NCBI GenBank assembly: GCA_022601445.1
Contig: JAJACP010000007.1
Span: 1-64,000, forward strand
Direction: 5' to 3'
DNA from: Chlamydiales bacterium
Lineage (GTDB): Bacteria; Chlamydiota; Chlamydiia; Chlamydiales; JAAKFR01
Length of the DNA: 64,000 nucleotides
In this document: in pieces, positions 26,807-34,216 of the stretch
Layout: each line of letters begins with the position of its first letter
Position numbering within the stretch: the first letter of the stretch is position 1
Notes under the pieces: model-generated
What the model saw: the letters and a program-made list of their open reading frames with translations, nothing else
Told to the model about the DNA's origin: nothing
Databases searched by the model: none
Made by a program: the position numbers and the translations under genes

Positions 26807-28807
26807 ATGGAAGGCAAAGAGTTGGGTGTTGAGCAGAAAAAGATCCTAGGAAAAGTAGCAAATGCGATCCGCCAGCTTTCGATGGATGCCGTTCAAAAAG
26901 CCAATTCGGGTCACCCTGGCCTTCCCCTTGGGTGTGCCGAGATTGGTGCTTATCTCTATGGGGAGGCGCTTAAGCACAATCCTAAGCATTCTAAATGGCT
27001 TAACCGAGATAGGCTTGTCCTTTCGGCAGGCCACGGGTCGATGTGGCTCTATTCCTGCCTTCATTTAGCTGGGTTTGACCTCTCTTTGGATGAAATCAAG
27101 CACTTTCGCCAGCTTCACTCCAAAACACCAGGTCATCCCGAATTTCCGCACACCGATGGTGTGGAAGCGACAACGGGCCCTTTGGGACAAGGAACAGGAA
27201 ATGCAGTGGGAATGGCTCTGGGGATGCAGATTTTGGCTAAAAAATTTAATACCAAAGAGCATACGCTTTTTGATTCCAAGGTATTTTGTCTCTGTAGCGA
27301 CGGCGATATGATGGAGGGAGTCAGTCACGAAGTATCTGCTTTGGCAGCCCACTTGCAGCTCAACAATCTCATTTTCATCTATGATTCGAACCACATCTGT
27401 TTAGACGGTCCACTCTCTGAGTGTATGTCTGATGATGTTTTGGCACGCTACCGGGCTTATGGATGGGATGTAGCTGAGGTAGACGGGTATGATTTTGATC
27501 AGCTACACACTGTCATCACTAAGACGCGGGCAGAGCAAGAAAAACCTCTCTTTATTTTGGCCCGCACGGTCATCGGAAAGGGATCTCCGAACAAGGAGGG
27601 AACCCACAAAGCGCATGGAGCGCCACTGGGCCCCGACGAGGTGGAGGCGACAAAAGCCAACCTTGGCCTTCCCGATGAGCCCTTTTTCGTCCACAAAGCC
27701 GTTGCTACCTATTTTGAAGAGAAGTGGGTGGGTGAAAAGAGGCTTGAAGAGGAGTGGAATGAAACCTTCCGTCTTTGGGCAAAAGCCAATCCTAAATTGC
27801 ACGCCGATTTTGAGAGAATGCAGCACCGCACTCTGCCGGACGATTTAGAAAAAACCCTTTGGGATCTTGAGATGCCCGCTTCTGTGGCGGGGCGAAAAGC
27901 CTCGCATGCCGTTGTGAATAGGCTTGCTGATCTTTTCCCTGACCTATATGGAGGCTCGGCTGACCTCTCCTGCTCTGATTTGACGCTACTTAAGAACTTT
28001 CCTGTGATTGAGCCTGGCCACTTTGGAGGACGGAATATTAAGTATGGAGTGCGGGAATTTGGAATGGGTACCATCGCCAACGGCATGGCTTACACGCAGA
28101 TGATTACCCCTTTTATTGGCACATTTCTTACCTTTTCCGACTACCTGCGCAACTCCATTCGTGTAGCGAGCATGTCTAAGCTGCATGTGATCTACCAATT
28201 TACCCACGACTCGATCTTTCTGGGTGAAGATGGCCCGACACATCAACCTGTCGAGCACTATGCAGCTCTCCGAGCGATTCCCAATCTGCATGTAATCCGC
28301 CCCGGTGATGCCAACGAAGTAAAAATGGCCTGGATGGCGGCGCTCACCTATAAAGCGCCGACAGCGCTCCTTCTCACCCGTCAAAGTTTGCCCACCTTAG
28401 AAGAGACAAAAGTTTCCTTTGCTCAGGGCGTAGGACGCGGCGGCTACATGATTAAAAAAGAGAAAAACCGTCCCGACTACACCCTATTTGCGACTGGCTC
28501 TGAGTTGAGTTTAGCTTTAAATGTTGCCGAAGAGCTAGAGAAGCATGGTAAAGATGTGCGTGTGATTTCTCTACCCTGTTGGGAAATCTTTGAGATGCAA
28601 GATGAGAGTTATAAAGAGAGCCTAATCGGAGGGGATTTAGGTAAGCGCGTCAGCATTGAAGCAGGAGTTGATCTCGGCTGGCATAAATACATTGGAAAAG
28701 AGGGGATTGCAATCTGTATGGAGAGTTACGGGGCCTCAGCTCCTGCCGGAGTGTTGAATGAGGAGTTTGGCTTTTCTGTCGACACGATTCTTGAAAGAAT
28801 TTTGTAA
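26807..28807 (+). CDS. tkt: Transketolase
   Basis: 666 residues, full length. It moves two-carbon units between sugar phosphates in the pentose phosphate pathway using thiamine diphosphate. Motifs: NSGHPGLPLGCAEIG, the cofactor-binding CSDGDMMEGVSHEVSALAAH, the catalytic-loop region ending HKAHGAPLG, and in the pyrimidine domain FGMGTIANGMA and HDSIFLGEDGPTHQPVE. It stands alone and converges on amn with no gap (28807/28808). Confidence 0.96.
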   Translation: MEGKELGVEQKKILGKVANAIRQLSMDAVQKANSGHPGLPLGCAEIGAYLYGEALKHNPKHSKWLNRDRLVLSAGHGSMWLYSCLHLAGFDLSLDEIKHFRQLHSKTPGHPEFPHTDGVEATTGPLGQGTGNAVGMALGMQILAKKFNTKEHTLFDSKVFCLCSDGDMMEGVSHEVSALAAHLQLNNLIFIYDSNHICLDGPLSECMSDDVLARYRAYGWDVAEVDGYDFDQLHTVITKTRAEQEKPLFILARTVIGKGSPNKEGTHKAHGAPLGPDEVEATKANLGLPDEPFFVHKAVATYFEEKWVGEKRLEEEWNETFRLWAKANPKLHADFERMQHRTLPDDLEKTLWDLEMPASVAGRKASHAVVNRLADLFPDLYGGSADLSCSDLTLLKNFPVIEPGHFGGRNIKYGVREFGMGTIANGMAYTQMITPFIGTFLTFSDYLRNSIRVASMSKLHVIYQFTHDSIFLGEDGPTHQPVEHYAALRAIPNLHVIRPGDANEVKMAWMAALTYKAPTALLLTRQSLPTLEETKVSFAQGVGRGGYMIKKEKNRPDYTLFATGSELSLALNVAEELEKHGKDVRVISLPCWEIFEMQDESYKESLIGGDLGKRVSIEAGVDLGWHKYIGKEGIAICMESYGASAPAGVLNEEFGFSVDTILERIL

Positions 28808-29629
28808 TCAGATATCTGTTTTCGCAGATTTGCCTCGGAAAGCACCCTTGGCTTTGTGCCTGAGCATCTCCTTCATCACGTTGATCGTTTTTACCCCTTT
28901 GTCAAGGTGGTCGGTCGTATACGTGTCAAAGATTTGCTGCGCGCTCCGCTTCGTTTTAATGCCATCCCGTTTGAGAGGAAGGTCTGAGACGAGCAGAAGA
29001 GCCCCAGTTGGTAATTTGCGACGATAACTGGCGGCAAAAAGGGTGGCGCATTCCATCTCAATGGCCTGCGCTTTTGTCTCTACTAGCTTCTCTTTAAAGG
29101 TTTCATTGAATTCCCAAAAGCGAATATTGGTTGTGTGTGTAATGCCGATATGATAGGGAGCCTTTTCCAATTCAAGCACTTCTGTAGCGGATTTTTGCAT
29201 CAAAAAGTTTCCCAAAGCAGGAACTTCTGGAGGAAAATAGAAATCAGAGGTTCCATCTCCACGGATGCTTGCGACAGGAATGAAGTAGTCACCGATATTG
29301 TAGTGGCGGCGTAGTCCTCCACACATGCCCAGCATAAGAGCAGCCTTAATTTTAGGGAGAAAAGAGCAGAGGTCGATGATGAGAGCGGCAGCAGGGGAGC
29401 CGAGTTTAAAGTCGACGATGCTGATATCGAGATCGGGAGCGTGCGCGGAGGTGAACATGGACCCCTCCATAAGAGGGACTTCGTAGGTTTCAGCAAACGC
29501 GCGGATGTAGCGAGAGAAGTTGGTGAGCATCAGATAGGAGCCAAACCGGTCCACTTCTGAGCCAGAGTAACGTTCTAGGGTATCGCGGGCGATCTGCGCT
29601 TCGTGGGGATCGATTTCATGAAAATCCAT
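28808..29629 (-). CDS. amn: AMP nucleosidase
   Basis: 273 residues. It splits AMP into adenine and ribose 5-phosphate. The nucleoside phosphorylase-like fold shows MLGMCGGLRRHYNIGDYFIPVASIRGDGTS split over the phosphate and sugar sites, AIEMECATLFAA for the ribose hydroxyls, and LLVSDLPLK. It is the short chlamydial form, without the long N-terminal domain of E. coli Amn. GGGGG lies just before the start codon. Its position after tkt matches C. trachomatis CT750-CT751 (from memory). Confidence 0.88.
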   Translation of the reverse strand: MDFHEIDPHEAQIARDTLERYSGSEVDRFGSYLMLTNFSRYIRAFAETYEVPLMEGSMFTSAHAPDLDISIVDFKLGSPAAALIIDLCSFLPKIKAALMLGMCGGLRRHYNIGDYFIPVASIRGDGTSDFYFPPEVPALGNFLMQKSATEVLELEKAPYHIGITHTTNIRFWEFNETFKEKLVETKAQAIEMECATLFAASYRRKLPTGALLLVSDLPLKRDGIKTKRSAQQIFDTYTTDHLDKGVKTINVMKEMLRHKAKGAFRGKSAKTDI

Positions 29630-29646
29630 AGCCCCCTTTTACGGTT

Positions 29647-29838
29647 TCATGTTTTTTTGAACAACAGATTCAAAAAAGTACGGAGCCACCCCTCTTTCTT
29701 TTTTTCGTGAGTGTGGATTTGGTTACCCCATCCGTTGAGCTCATGCATTTCGCAGCCGACAATTCCTTTTCCCGGCTCTACCTGTTCTTTCATCCAGTTT
29801 TCATCAGGCTTATAGTCTTTGTAAGTGTTACGCCACAT
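29647..29838 (-). CDS. Possible small protein upstream of amn
   Basis: 63 residues, ending 17 bases before the amn start on the same strand. The sequence is protein-like in composition (Trp, Gly and His spread evenly; KGIVGCEMHELNGWGNQIHTHE) with a basic hydrophobic tail (GWLRTFLNLLFKK). There is no clear Shine-Dalgarno sequence and no family I recognise. It could be a real small gene cotranscribed with amn or a chance frame. Confidence 0.4.
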   Translation of the reverse strand: MWRNTYKDYKPDENWMKEQVEPGKGIVGCEMHELNGWGNQIHTHEKKKEGWLRTFLNLLFKKT

Positions 29839-29883
29839 GAGATGAATCTTTACATGTTTTATGATTATTCAAACGGTATCATT

Positions 29884-30234
29884 TTACGCAGATGCTCGAT
29901 GTGAATTTGGTACGACAGAAAGCCTAGATGGTGTAGATCTTCTTGTATGTACCTTCACTCTAATCTCGATGTCTCTTCCTAATAGTCTTAAAAACCTCAT
30001 TAAGCGATCTATGGAATAGCGAGAGAGCTTTCCTCGAATAATATTAGAAACATGAGGTTGATCAACGCCCATCAGTTTGGCCGCCTCTTTTTGAGTCAGA
30101 TTCCGAGATTTAATGATTTTGTAAATCTGTCGAGCAAGATCAGATTTCGCTTTTGCTTCCTCTGGATAAGGATGGCTAGTATCTTCAAAGACATTTCCTG
30201 ATCCAATGAAAACATCTATTTTATCTTTAGCCAT
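29884..30234 (-). CDS. Helix-turn-helix antitoxin (XRE/HigA-like)
   Basis: 116 residues. The helix-turn-helix is at about 46-75: NLTQKEAAKLMGVDQPHVSNIIRGK, followed by the family's FLRLLGRDIEIRVK strand. The N-terminus (VFIGSGNVFEDTSHPYPEEAKAKSDLARQI) is typical of antitoxins paired with Gp49/HigB-like toxins. It begins directly after the toxin stop codon, with a ribosome site inside the toxin end (AGAAGAGG). It should neutralise the toxin and repress the shared promoter. The pair sits between amn and efp, adjacent in Chlamydia (from memory). Confidence 0.85.
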   Translation of the reverse strand: MAKDKIDVFIGSGNVFEDTSHPYPEEAKAKSDLARQIYKIIKSRNLTQKEAAKLMGVDQPHVSNIIRGKLSRYSIDRLMRFLRLLGRDIEIRVKVHTRRSTPSRLSVVPNSHRASA

Positions 30235-30600
30235 TTATAACCTCTTCTTTTGAGCTTTTTTAGTTAGTTCTTTACAGTGCTGTGATGCAAACTTCAGGCG
30301 ACTTTCAATAAGTTCCCGATCTTCTTTAGGAGTTTTACCACCTTTCTTACTTTTCTTCTTAAAGACATGAAGAACATAGAGAAATTTCGGATACTTAATA
30401 GTATAAACGGCTCTAAAGGTGTCAGTTCTATGATCTTCAATCAGTTCCAAAACCCCTCTTCCGTGAAATCCTTTTAATACCTTTGCATCGGGATGCACAT
30501 CTCCCTCACTTGCCATCTGGATTCCATGCTGAAAAACTTCTCTTACCGTAGAGGGTAGCTTTGCAAGGTCTTTCTCACTGGAACCTAAATAGATGACCAT
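30235..30600 (-). CDS. RelE/HigB-like toxin (phage Gp49-type)
   Basis: 121 residues from the ATG at 30600 (MVIYLGSSEKDLAKLP); the open frame begins further up without a ribosome site. The Gp49-like features are GHGRGVLELIEDH-type residues (FHGRGVLELIEDHRTDTFRAVYTI) and YVLHVFKKKSKKGGKTP with many basic residues in the tail. Such toxins cleave mRNA, usually at the ribosome. The toxin-first order is typical of higBA-type loci. Nothing suggests inactivation. Confidence 0.83.
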   Translation of the reverse strand: MVIYLGSSEKDLAKLPSTVREVFQHGIQMASEGDVHPDAKVLKGFHGRGVLELIEDHRTDTFRAVYTIKYPKFLYVLHVFKKKSKKGGKTPKEDRELIESRLKFASQHCKELTKKAQKKRL

Positions 30601-30639
30601 TTTTCGCTTTTCATTCTGTCGTCTCAATCGTTGGTCCAA

Positions 30640-30669
30640 ATTATACCATATCGTATATATTTTGTGCAA
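30640..30669 (-). promoter_or_regulatory. Promoter and operator-like repeat of the toxin-antitoxin pair
   Basis: On the minus strand TTGCAC, an 18-base spacer and a perfect TATAAT. A small inverted repeat (TATAC, 6 bases, GTATA at 30642-30657) overlaps the -10 box, a fitting place for antitoxin autorepression. Confidence 0.55.
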
Positions 30670-30728
30670 TAAAACCAAGCTTTTTGTATTTCACTTGAAC
30701 CTACTAACAGACTCTGTAATTCTTCCGA

Positions 30729-30758
30729 TTGATTCATTCTCCCGTTCTTCGGTATACT
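30729..30758 (+). promoter_or_regulatory. Promoter of efp
   Basis: TTGATT, an 18-base spacer and TATACT. Predicted start of transcription is near 30765, leaving a leader of under 20 bases with the ribosome site GGGAGGA. Confidence 0.5.
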
Positions 30759-30772
30759 GCCGGGAACGGGAG
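30739..30772. promoter_or_regulatory. 9-bp inverted repeat spanning the efp promoter and ribosome site
   Basis: CTCCCGTTC at 30739-30747 and GAACGGGAG at 30764-30772 are exact reverse complements, 16 bases apart, flanking the -10 box. The right arm includes part of the Shine-Dalgarno sequence. It could be a protein operator; as RNA it would matter only if transcription started further upstream. Confidence 0.45.
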
Positions 30773-30781
30773 GAATGATCT

Positions 30782-31354
30782 ATGGCACAAGTGGGAACAA
30801 GCGACTTTCGAAGCGGACTGAAAATTGAGGTGGATGGACAACCGTACACCATTGTCACCAACCAGTTCGTCAAACCAGGAAAAGGGCAAGCCTTCAACCG
30901 TGTCCGTATGAAACACCTTCTCTCCGGGCGGGTTGTGGAGCGTACATTCAAGTCTGGCGAATCTTTTGAGCAGGCCGATGTGAATGAGACCCAAATGCGC
31001 CTTCTCTATGTCGATACTAGTGGCGCTACCTTTATGGACGATGAGTCCTACGAACAAACCACCATTGACAGCGATAAAATTGGAGATGTGAAACAGTGGC
31101 TTTTAGATGATGTGCTGTATGCCATTGTTTTTTACAAAGGGGAGCCAGTTACCATTGAGCCTCCTACCTTTATGGAGCTGCAAATCACAGAAACTGATCC
31201 CGGTGCGCGCGGCGATACGGCCTCTGGGCGGGTGATGAAACCGGCAACTCTATCAACCGGTGCTGTTGTTCAGGTGCCGATTTTTATCGATCAAGATGAG
31301 GTTGTCAAGATCGATACCCGCACCGGCGAATATGTCTCTCGCGTTAACAAATAG
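30782..31354 (+). CDS. efp: Elongation factor P
   Basis: 190 residues, three beta-barrel domains. It helps ribosomes through polyproline stretches. The modified lysine lies in the loop VKPGKGQAFNRVR (Lys34 by E. coli-like numbering), consistent with beta-lysylation. C-terminal signature GDTASGRVMKPATLSTGAVVQVPIFI. The next gene encodes the enzyme family that carries out this modification, overlapping by 23 bases. Chlamydiae are known to carry two EF-P genes; this one is at the CT752 position. Confidence 0.95.
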   Translation: MAQVGTSDFRSGLKIEVDGQPYTIVTNQFVKPGKGQAFNRVRMKHLLSGRVVERTFKSGESFEQADVNETQMRLLYVDTSGATFMDDESYEQTTIDSDKIGDVKQWLLDDVLYAIVFYKGEPVTIEPPTFMELQITETDPGARGDTASGRVMKPATLSTGAVVQVPIFIDQDEVVKIDTRTGEYVSRVNK

Positions 31355-32183
31355 GCTCCGAGAGCGCGCCGCGCTACTGGCTGCTGCGCGCGCTTTTTTT
31401 GCTGAAAAAAACGTGATGGAAGTCGATGTCCCCATTCTCAGTAGGCACACTTCTGTCGATGCTCACATCGATCTAATCGAAGCGACTTGCTTAGGAAAAA
31501 AAGCCTTTCTTCACTCCTCTCCCGAATATGGAATGAAACGTCTTTTAGCTGATGGAAGTGGGGATATCTACCAAATTTCGCACGTCTTCCGAAATGATGA
31601 GAGGGGAGAGCGTCACAATCCGGAGTTCACCATGGTGGAGTGGTATCGATGTGGCTTTACCCTTCAAGAGATGATCGCTGAGACGGTTGCCTTTGTGCAG
31701 CTCTTTTTACCTGACGCTGTCTCTTTTGAAACCTTGACCTACAGACAAGCCTTTGATCATTATGTGGGCCATTTTCCAGACGACCTTGAAGAGCGCGATC
31801 GCCTATTCGCTTTTGAAATCGAGCCGCATCTACAAAACACCATTCTCTACGGCTTTCCTTCTGAGCAAGCTGCTTTGGCACAATTAGATGAAGAGGGGAT
31901 GGCCGAGCGTTTTGAGCTTTTTTATCAGGGGGTTGAATTAGCAAACGGCTACCACGAATTAACAGACCCAGTGGAGCAAGAAAAACGCTTGGAAGAGGCT
32001 AATGCGGCACGTATAAAAATGGGTAAGCTGTGTTATCCTGTTGATCAACGTTTTTTAGAAGCTTTAAAGAGCGGCATTCCCGATTGCTGTGGCGTGGCTG
32101 TTGGGTTCGATCGGTTGATGATGCTACGAGGGGAAGCACACTCTTTGGCAGATGTTCTCTCTATTGCATGGGAGGAAGCGTAA
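31332..32183 (+). CDS. epmA: EpmA, EF-P (beta-)lysine ligase (lysyl-tRNA synthetase paralogue)
   Basis: 283 residues, a class II lysyl-tRNA synthetase catalytic core with no anticodon-binding domain, as in EpmA/PoxA/GenX. Motif 2 YQISHVFRNDERGERHNPEFTMVEWY and motif 3 GVAVGFDRLMMLRGEAHSLADVLSI are intact. The ATG at 31332 fits the family's length; the frame is open upstream inside efp. EpmA activates R-beta-lysine and attaches it to the EF-P loop lysine. Overlap with efp gives the substrate by location. EpmB, which makes beta-lysine, is not in this window. It ends in TAATG shared with the next gene. Confidence 0.92.
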   Translation: MSLALTNRLRERAALLAAARAFFAEKNVMEVDVPILSRHTSVDAHIDLIEATCLGKKAFLHSSPEYGMKRLLADGSGDIYQISHVFRNDERGERHNPEFTMVEWYRCGFTLQEMIAETVAFVQLFLPDAVSFETLTYRQAFDHYVGHFPDDLEERDRLFAFEIEPHLQNTILYGFPSEQAALAQLDEEGMAERFELFYQGVELANGYHELTDPVEQEKRLEEANAARIKMGKLCYPVDQRFLEALKSGIPDCCGVAVGFDRLMMLRGEAHSLADVLSIAWEEA

Positions 32184-32854
32184 TGCACGTGGCTTTTCTA
32201 TTTGACAATGACGGGGTTTTAATCGATAGCACCGAGCTCCATTGGCGCTCTTGGCAGCTTTTGATGGAAGAAGAACCAGCTATCCGCATGTCGCATGAAC
32301 ACTTCATTCGTGGGTTTGGTAAGCGCAATGATCTCATCTTGCAAGAGTTGGCGCCTCACGTTCCCAAAGAGACGAGAAAAATCTGGGCAGAAAAAAAAGA
32401 GGCGCTTTTCCGCAAGTGTGCCCGTGGCAAAATCGATCTTTTACCGGGTATGGAGCCCTTTTTACAAGCAGTTGCAGAAGCGAAAATCCCCCATATTATC
32501 GCCTCTTCCACCCCCATTGAAAATCTTGAAATGTTTATTTCATTGACTGTGTTGGGGAAGTACTTTGATCACTATATCTCGGCTGAACAGGTGGCGCATG
32601 GAAAGCCGGCGCCCGATATTTTCATCGCTGCTGCTCACCATTTAGGGTTTGATCCCTCTGACTGTATTGTGATTGAAGATGCCCCTGCGGGTATCCAAGC
32701 GGGGAAAGCAGCAGGCGCTTTTGTGGTCGCCTTAGAAACGACACATACGCGCGCTTCTCTATCTGATTATGATCTGATTTACCCTCAACCCTCAGAGCTC
32801 AATTTACAAGAAATACGTGAAGCCTTTACCGTTTGGAAAAAGGAACAGGCATGA
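32183..32854 (+). CDS. HAD-family phosphatase, beta-phosphoglucomutase-like
   Basis: 223 residues from the ATG that overlaps the epmA stop. Motif I is FDNDGVLIDS with both catalytic Asp, motif II is ASSTP (Ser in place of Thr is accepted), the Lys is in HGKPAPDIF and motif IV is IEDAPAGIQAG. The helical cap after motif I is of the beta-PGM type. It probably hydrolyses or isomerises a small sugar phosphate. It overlaps the next transporter gene by 4 bases (ATGA). Confidence 0.85.
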   Translation: MHVAFLFDNDGVLIDSTELHWRSWQLLMEEEPAIRMSHEHFIRGFGKRNDLILQELAPHVPKETRKIWAEKKEALFRKCARGKIDLLPGMEPFLQAVAEAKIPHIIASSTPIENLEMFISLTVLGKYFDHYISAEQVAHGKPAPDIFIAAAHHLGFDPSDCIVIEDAPAGIQAGKAAGAFVVALETTHTRASLSDYDLIYPQPSELNLQEIREAFTVWKKEQA

Positions 32855-34215
32855 GAGAACATTGGGGATCGCGGCTAGGATTTATTCTCGCTGCGCTTGG
32901 TTCAGCAATTGGTTTGGGAACTTTGTGGAAGTTTCCTTACGTCACAGGCGATAATGGGGGAGGTCTTTTTGTTGTCTTCTACCTCATTTTTACACTGATT
33001 TTAGGCATTCCCCTCTTCATCGGAGAGCTGATCATTGGCAGGCAAGCGCAACGGGGTGCTGTCGGCGTGTTTGCCCATCTTTCAGGTGAGTCGAGTCCTT
33101 GGCGGACGGTGGGATGGCTAGGTGTCGCTGCCTCCTTTTTGATTCTCTCTTACTACTGCGTGGTAGCTGGCTGGGGCCTCAACTATCTGATGCTTTCACT
33201 CAATCAGATCTACGAAACACGTACAGCGGCGGAAATTTCAGGCATTTTTAACATTCTTTCTAGTTCAGGAGGGATCTCTCTTTTTTGGGCATTTGTCTTT
33301 TTGCTCATGACCTTTGGCGTGATTTTTCAAGGAGTCCGCAAAGGGATTGAATTGTGGAGCCGTATTTTAACCATTGCGCTCTTAGCTTTACTGATCACCC
33401 TTTGCTTATATGCGACGACCTTGGAGGGATTTGGCAAGGCGATCGACTTTCTTTTTCATCCTCATCTGCACACCATTAAACCTTCTGGGATTATTGAAGC
33501 GCTCGGTCTCTCTCTGTTTACCCTCAGTTTAGCGCAAGGGATCATCATCACATACGGAAGTTATCTCAAAAGCTCAGAAGATGTGGCTAAAACGGCTCTG
33601 ATTGTGGGGATCATGGTCGTTGTAGTCTCCATGATCACCGTTCTGACCATTTTTCCTGTGATTTTCACTTTCGATCTTCCTGTTCACGGAGGGGCGGGGT
33701 TGATCTTTGAAACGTTGCCGCTGTTGTTTAAGTCGCTTCCCGGTTCGATGATCGTTTCAACGCTTTTCTTTACTCTCTTCGTGTTTACAGCGCTCACCTC
33801 TGCGATGGCTCTGCTTGAGGTGGTGGTCGCAAACCTCATTGATCTCTACCACTGGAGTCGAAAAAAAGCCGTCTGCTGCTCCACAATTGCCGTTTTCATC
33901 TTCAGCATTCCCAGCGCTCTTGCAGGATCGCAAGACCTTTTTAAAGACTGGCTCCCGATGTATGGAACCAATTTTTTTGGCACCATTGATAGCCTTGTTT
34001 CGGTTTGGCTTCTCCCCATTGGAGGGTTTTTAACAGCTCTTTTCATTGGATGGCGTTTGAAAAGAGAAACCGTGCAAGACGAATTTCTCAAAGGGACAAC
34101 GCTCGGTTATCTCTTTGGTGGCTGGTACTTTCTGATTCGATGGGTGGCGCCGGTTGCGGTCATCCTCATCTTTCTGCAGAAAGGGGGATTTATCAACCTA
34201 GATTCCCTGTTCTAA
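32851..34215 (+). CDS. Sodium-dependent symporter, SNF family, copy 2
   Basis: 454 residues starting at the ATG that overlaps the HAD gene stop; the sequence from there (REHWGSRLGFILAALGSA, then GLGTLWKFPYVTGDNGGG) lines up with copy 1 at 7729. The two are clearly paralogous over their whole length, including PVIFTFDLP..GAGLIFETLPLLF and GSMIVSTLFF. Likely sodium-driven uptake of an amino acid or similar amine. It ends an efp-epmA-HAD-symporter run of overlapping genes and converges on the cation-chloride transporter. Confidence 0.9.
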   Translation: MREHWGSRLGFILAALGSAIGLGTLWKFPYVTGDNGGGLFVVFYLIFTLILGIPLFIGELIIGRQAQRGAVGVFAHLSGESSPWRTVGWLGVAASFLILSYYCVVAGWGLNYLMLSLNQIYETRTAAEISGIFNILSSSGGISLFWAFVFLLMTFGVIFQGVRKGIELWSRILTIALLALLITLCLYATTLEGFGKAIDFLFHPHLHTIKPSGIIEALGLSLFTLSLAQGIIITYGSYLKSSEDVAKTALIVGIMVVVVSMITVLTIFPVIFTFDLPVHGGAGLIFETLPLLFKSLPGSMIVSTLFFTLFVFTALTSAMALLEVVVANLIDLYHWSRKKAVCCSTIAVFIFSIPSALAGSQDLFKDWLPMYGTNFFGTIDSLVSVWLLPIGGFLTALFIGWRLKRETVQDEFLKGTTLGYLFGGWYFLIRWVAPVAVILIFLQKGGFINLDSLF

Positions 34216-34216
34216 A

